A DNA stretch of 37,492 nucleotides from Deinococcus phoenicis (lineage in GTDB: Bacteria; Deinococcota; Deinococci; Deinococcales; Deinococcaceae), in the NCBI RefSeq assembly GCF_000599865.1, contig NZ_JHAC01000067.1, positions 1 to 37,492 of the forward strand, read 5' to 3'. The notes under the pieces were generated by a model. The model saw nothing but the letters and a program-made list of their open reading frames with translations. It was not told the origin of the DNA and did not search any database. Within the stretch, counting starts at the first letter, position 1; each line of letters opens with the position of its first letter. The position numbers were made by a program, and so were the translations under genes. Positions 36,556 to 37,492 of this stretch are shown piece by piece.

Positions 36556-37492
36556 CTATGCTCCGGAGCTTTGCAGACGTGCCCGCACCGCACCGGGCGT
36601 GAGGGTGGGGGAGACGGCCTCGGCGCTCTCGACCGTCAGGGCGGCGGCGGCGTGGCCGTGCCGGGCCGCCTCGGCGGGAGCGTGCCCCGTGAGGAGGGCC
36701 GCCAGATACGCGGCGAGCATCGCGTCGCCCGCGCCGGTCACGTCGGCCACCCGGGCGGGGAGGGCGGGGAGTTCGGTCACGCCGTCCGGACCGGACAGCA
36801 GGCTGCCCCGCCGCCCCCGGCGCACCCACACGGTCTGGATGCCCCGCGCGTGCAGTTCGGCCGCGGCTTCCCGGATGGCCGGGGCCGTATCGGCCACGTC
36901 CCGGCCCACCAGGGCCGCCAGTTCGGCGGCGTTCGGGGTGACCAGCTCCGGCGCGAGGCCCGCTTGCAGGGCCGGGAGGAGCCGGGCCGCCTTGGGCACG
37001 CTGACCGGCTCGAAGGTCACCGGCACACCCACCTCGGCGCAGAGGGTCAGCAGGTGCGTCAGCGTCTCCGCGCCCAGGTTCCCGTCGGCCACGGCCCAGG
37101 ACGCGCCGCGCAGCACGCCCCGGCACTCGTTCAGCGCGGCGGGGGTCAGGGCGTCGGTGGCGCCCATCGCCGCCACCGCGATCAGCAGCTCGCCCCGGTC
37201 GTCCAGCACGGCCGTGTAGGTCCCGGTCGGGCCGTCCAGGCGCAGGACGCTCCGCACGTCCACGCCCGCCGCTTCCGTCTCTCGCAGCAACAGGTCACCG
37301 GGGGCATCCCGCCCGACCGCCGCGATCAGGTGCGCCGGCACGCCCAGCCGCGCCAGATTCTCCGCGATGTTGCGGGCCACGCCCCCTGCCGCCTGGCGGG
37401 TCACGCCGGGATTGCTGGTGCCCGGCACGGCGGGGGCGAGGGTGCGGGCCTTCACGTCCAGGTTCGCGCCGCCGACCACCACCACGCGCGGG
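36556..37492 (-). CDS. psuK: PfkB-family kinase, probable pseudouridine kinase (5' end cut by window)
   Basis: Ribokinase/PfkB-fold kinase, by context phosphorylating pseudouridine at the 5' position to feed PsuG. The visible ~311 residues start PRVVVVGGANLDVKAR; only a few N-terminal residues are missing. Substrate motif AAGGVARNIAENLARLG, LVTPNAAELAALVG, and the ATP/catalytic signature DVTGAGDAMLAAYLAAL with the base Asp near residue 253. Assignment to pseudouridine rather than another nucleoside or sugar rests on the adjacent psuG. Confidence 0.88.
   Translation of the reverse strand, partial: PRVVVVGGANLDVKARTLAPAVPGTSNPGVTRQAAGGVARNIAENLARLGVPAHLIAAVGRDAPGDLLLRETEAAGVDVRSVLRLDGPTGTYTAVLDDRGELLIAVAAMGATDALTPAALNECRGVLRGASWAVADGNLGAETLTHLLTLCAEVGVPVTFEPVSVPKAARLLPALQAGLAPELVTPNAAELAALVGRDVADTAPAIREAAAELHARGIQTVWVRRGRRGSLLSGPDGVTELPALPARVADVTGAGDAMLAAYLAALLTGHAPAEAARHGHAAAALTVESAEAVSPTLTPGAVRARLQSSGA

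Overview
The window looks like a chromosomal segment of a Deinococcus species. Four signs point there. (1) There is an SLH-domain S-layer/outer-membrane protein of the SlpA type. (2) There is a 129-residue DdrO repressor, the regulator of the Deinococcus radiation/desiccation response. (3) At least six genes have a TANNNT -10 box only 6-7 nt before the start codon, the leaderless layout common in Deinococcus. (4) The coding DNA is GC-rich, apart from an AT-rich insertion.

Layout. Bases 1-67 hold the end of a tRNA-Gly and its terminator. Bases 168-8549 carry plus-strand housekeeping genes: tgt, slpA, Mn-dependent pyrophosphatase, folC and an M32 carboxypeptidase. Bases 8623-9530 carry a small unknown gene divergent from ddrO, with a candidate RDRM-type operator between them. 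Bases 9594-12333 are a minus-strand operon: a DUF177/YceD-like protein, moaC, and a repeat-rich membrane protein with an anti-sigma-like N-terminus and a bactofilin-like segment. Bases 12399-13869 (minus) hold a sugar-1-phosphate nucleotidylyltransferase with a translationally coupled peroxiredoxin that is broken by an internal deletion.

Bases 14116-29716 (plus) are a Wzx/Wzy-type exopolysaccharide or capsule locus. It starts with a 31-codon leader ORF coupled to manC, then a Wzz-like/tyrosine-kinase-like fusion lacking the Walker A lysine, and a WbaP-type initiating transferase. A compositionally foreign insert (about 18.5-24.3 kb) follows: a truncated rfbF, an EcbF-like phosphatase, a nucleotidyltransferase-kinase fusion, a second nucleotidyltransferase, a Wzx flippase whose base composition changes mid-gene, and two GT2 glycosyltransferases. 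The locus ends with a Wzy-like polymerase and three GT4 glycosyltransferases. On the minus strand, 29875-32003 encodes a second O-antigen ligase/polymerase-like protein coupled to a C-terminally anchored exported protein.

The right end holds tRNA-Glu(UUC), a phosphohexomutase that could feed ManC, a roughly 140-bp intergenic element with inverted ends, dihydrolipoamide dehydrogenase, and the pseudouridine-degradation pair psuK-psuG (psuK cut by the window edge).

How the genes work together: phosphohexomutase, ManC and the RmlA-like enzyme supply nucleotide sugars. WbaP starts the lipid-linked unit, the GTs extend it, Wzx flips it, and Wzy with the Wzz-like protein polymerises it. The inserted phosphatase/kinase/nucleotidyltransferase trio probably makes an additional activated precursor of unknown identity. 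No outer-membrane export protein (Wza) is seen in the window. All functional calls are from reading the sequence; no database search was run.
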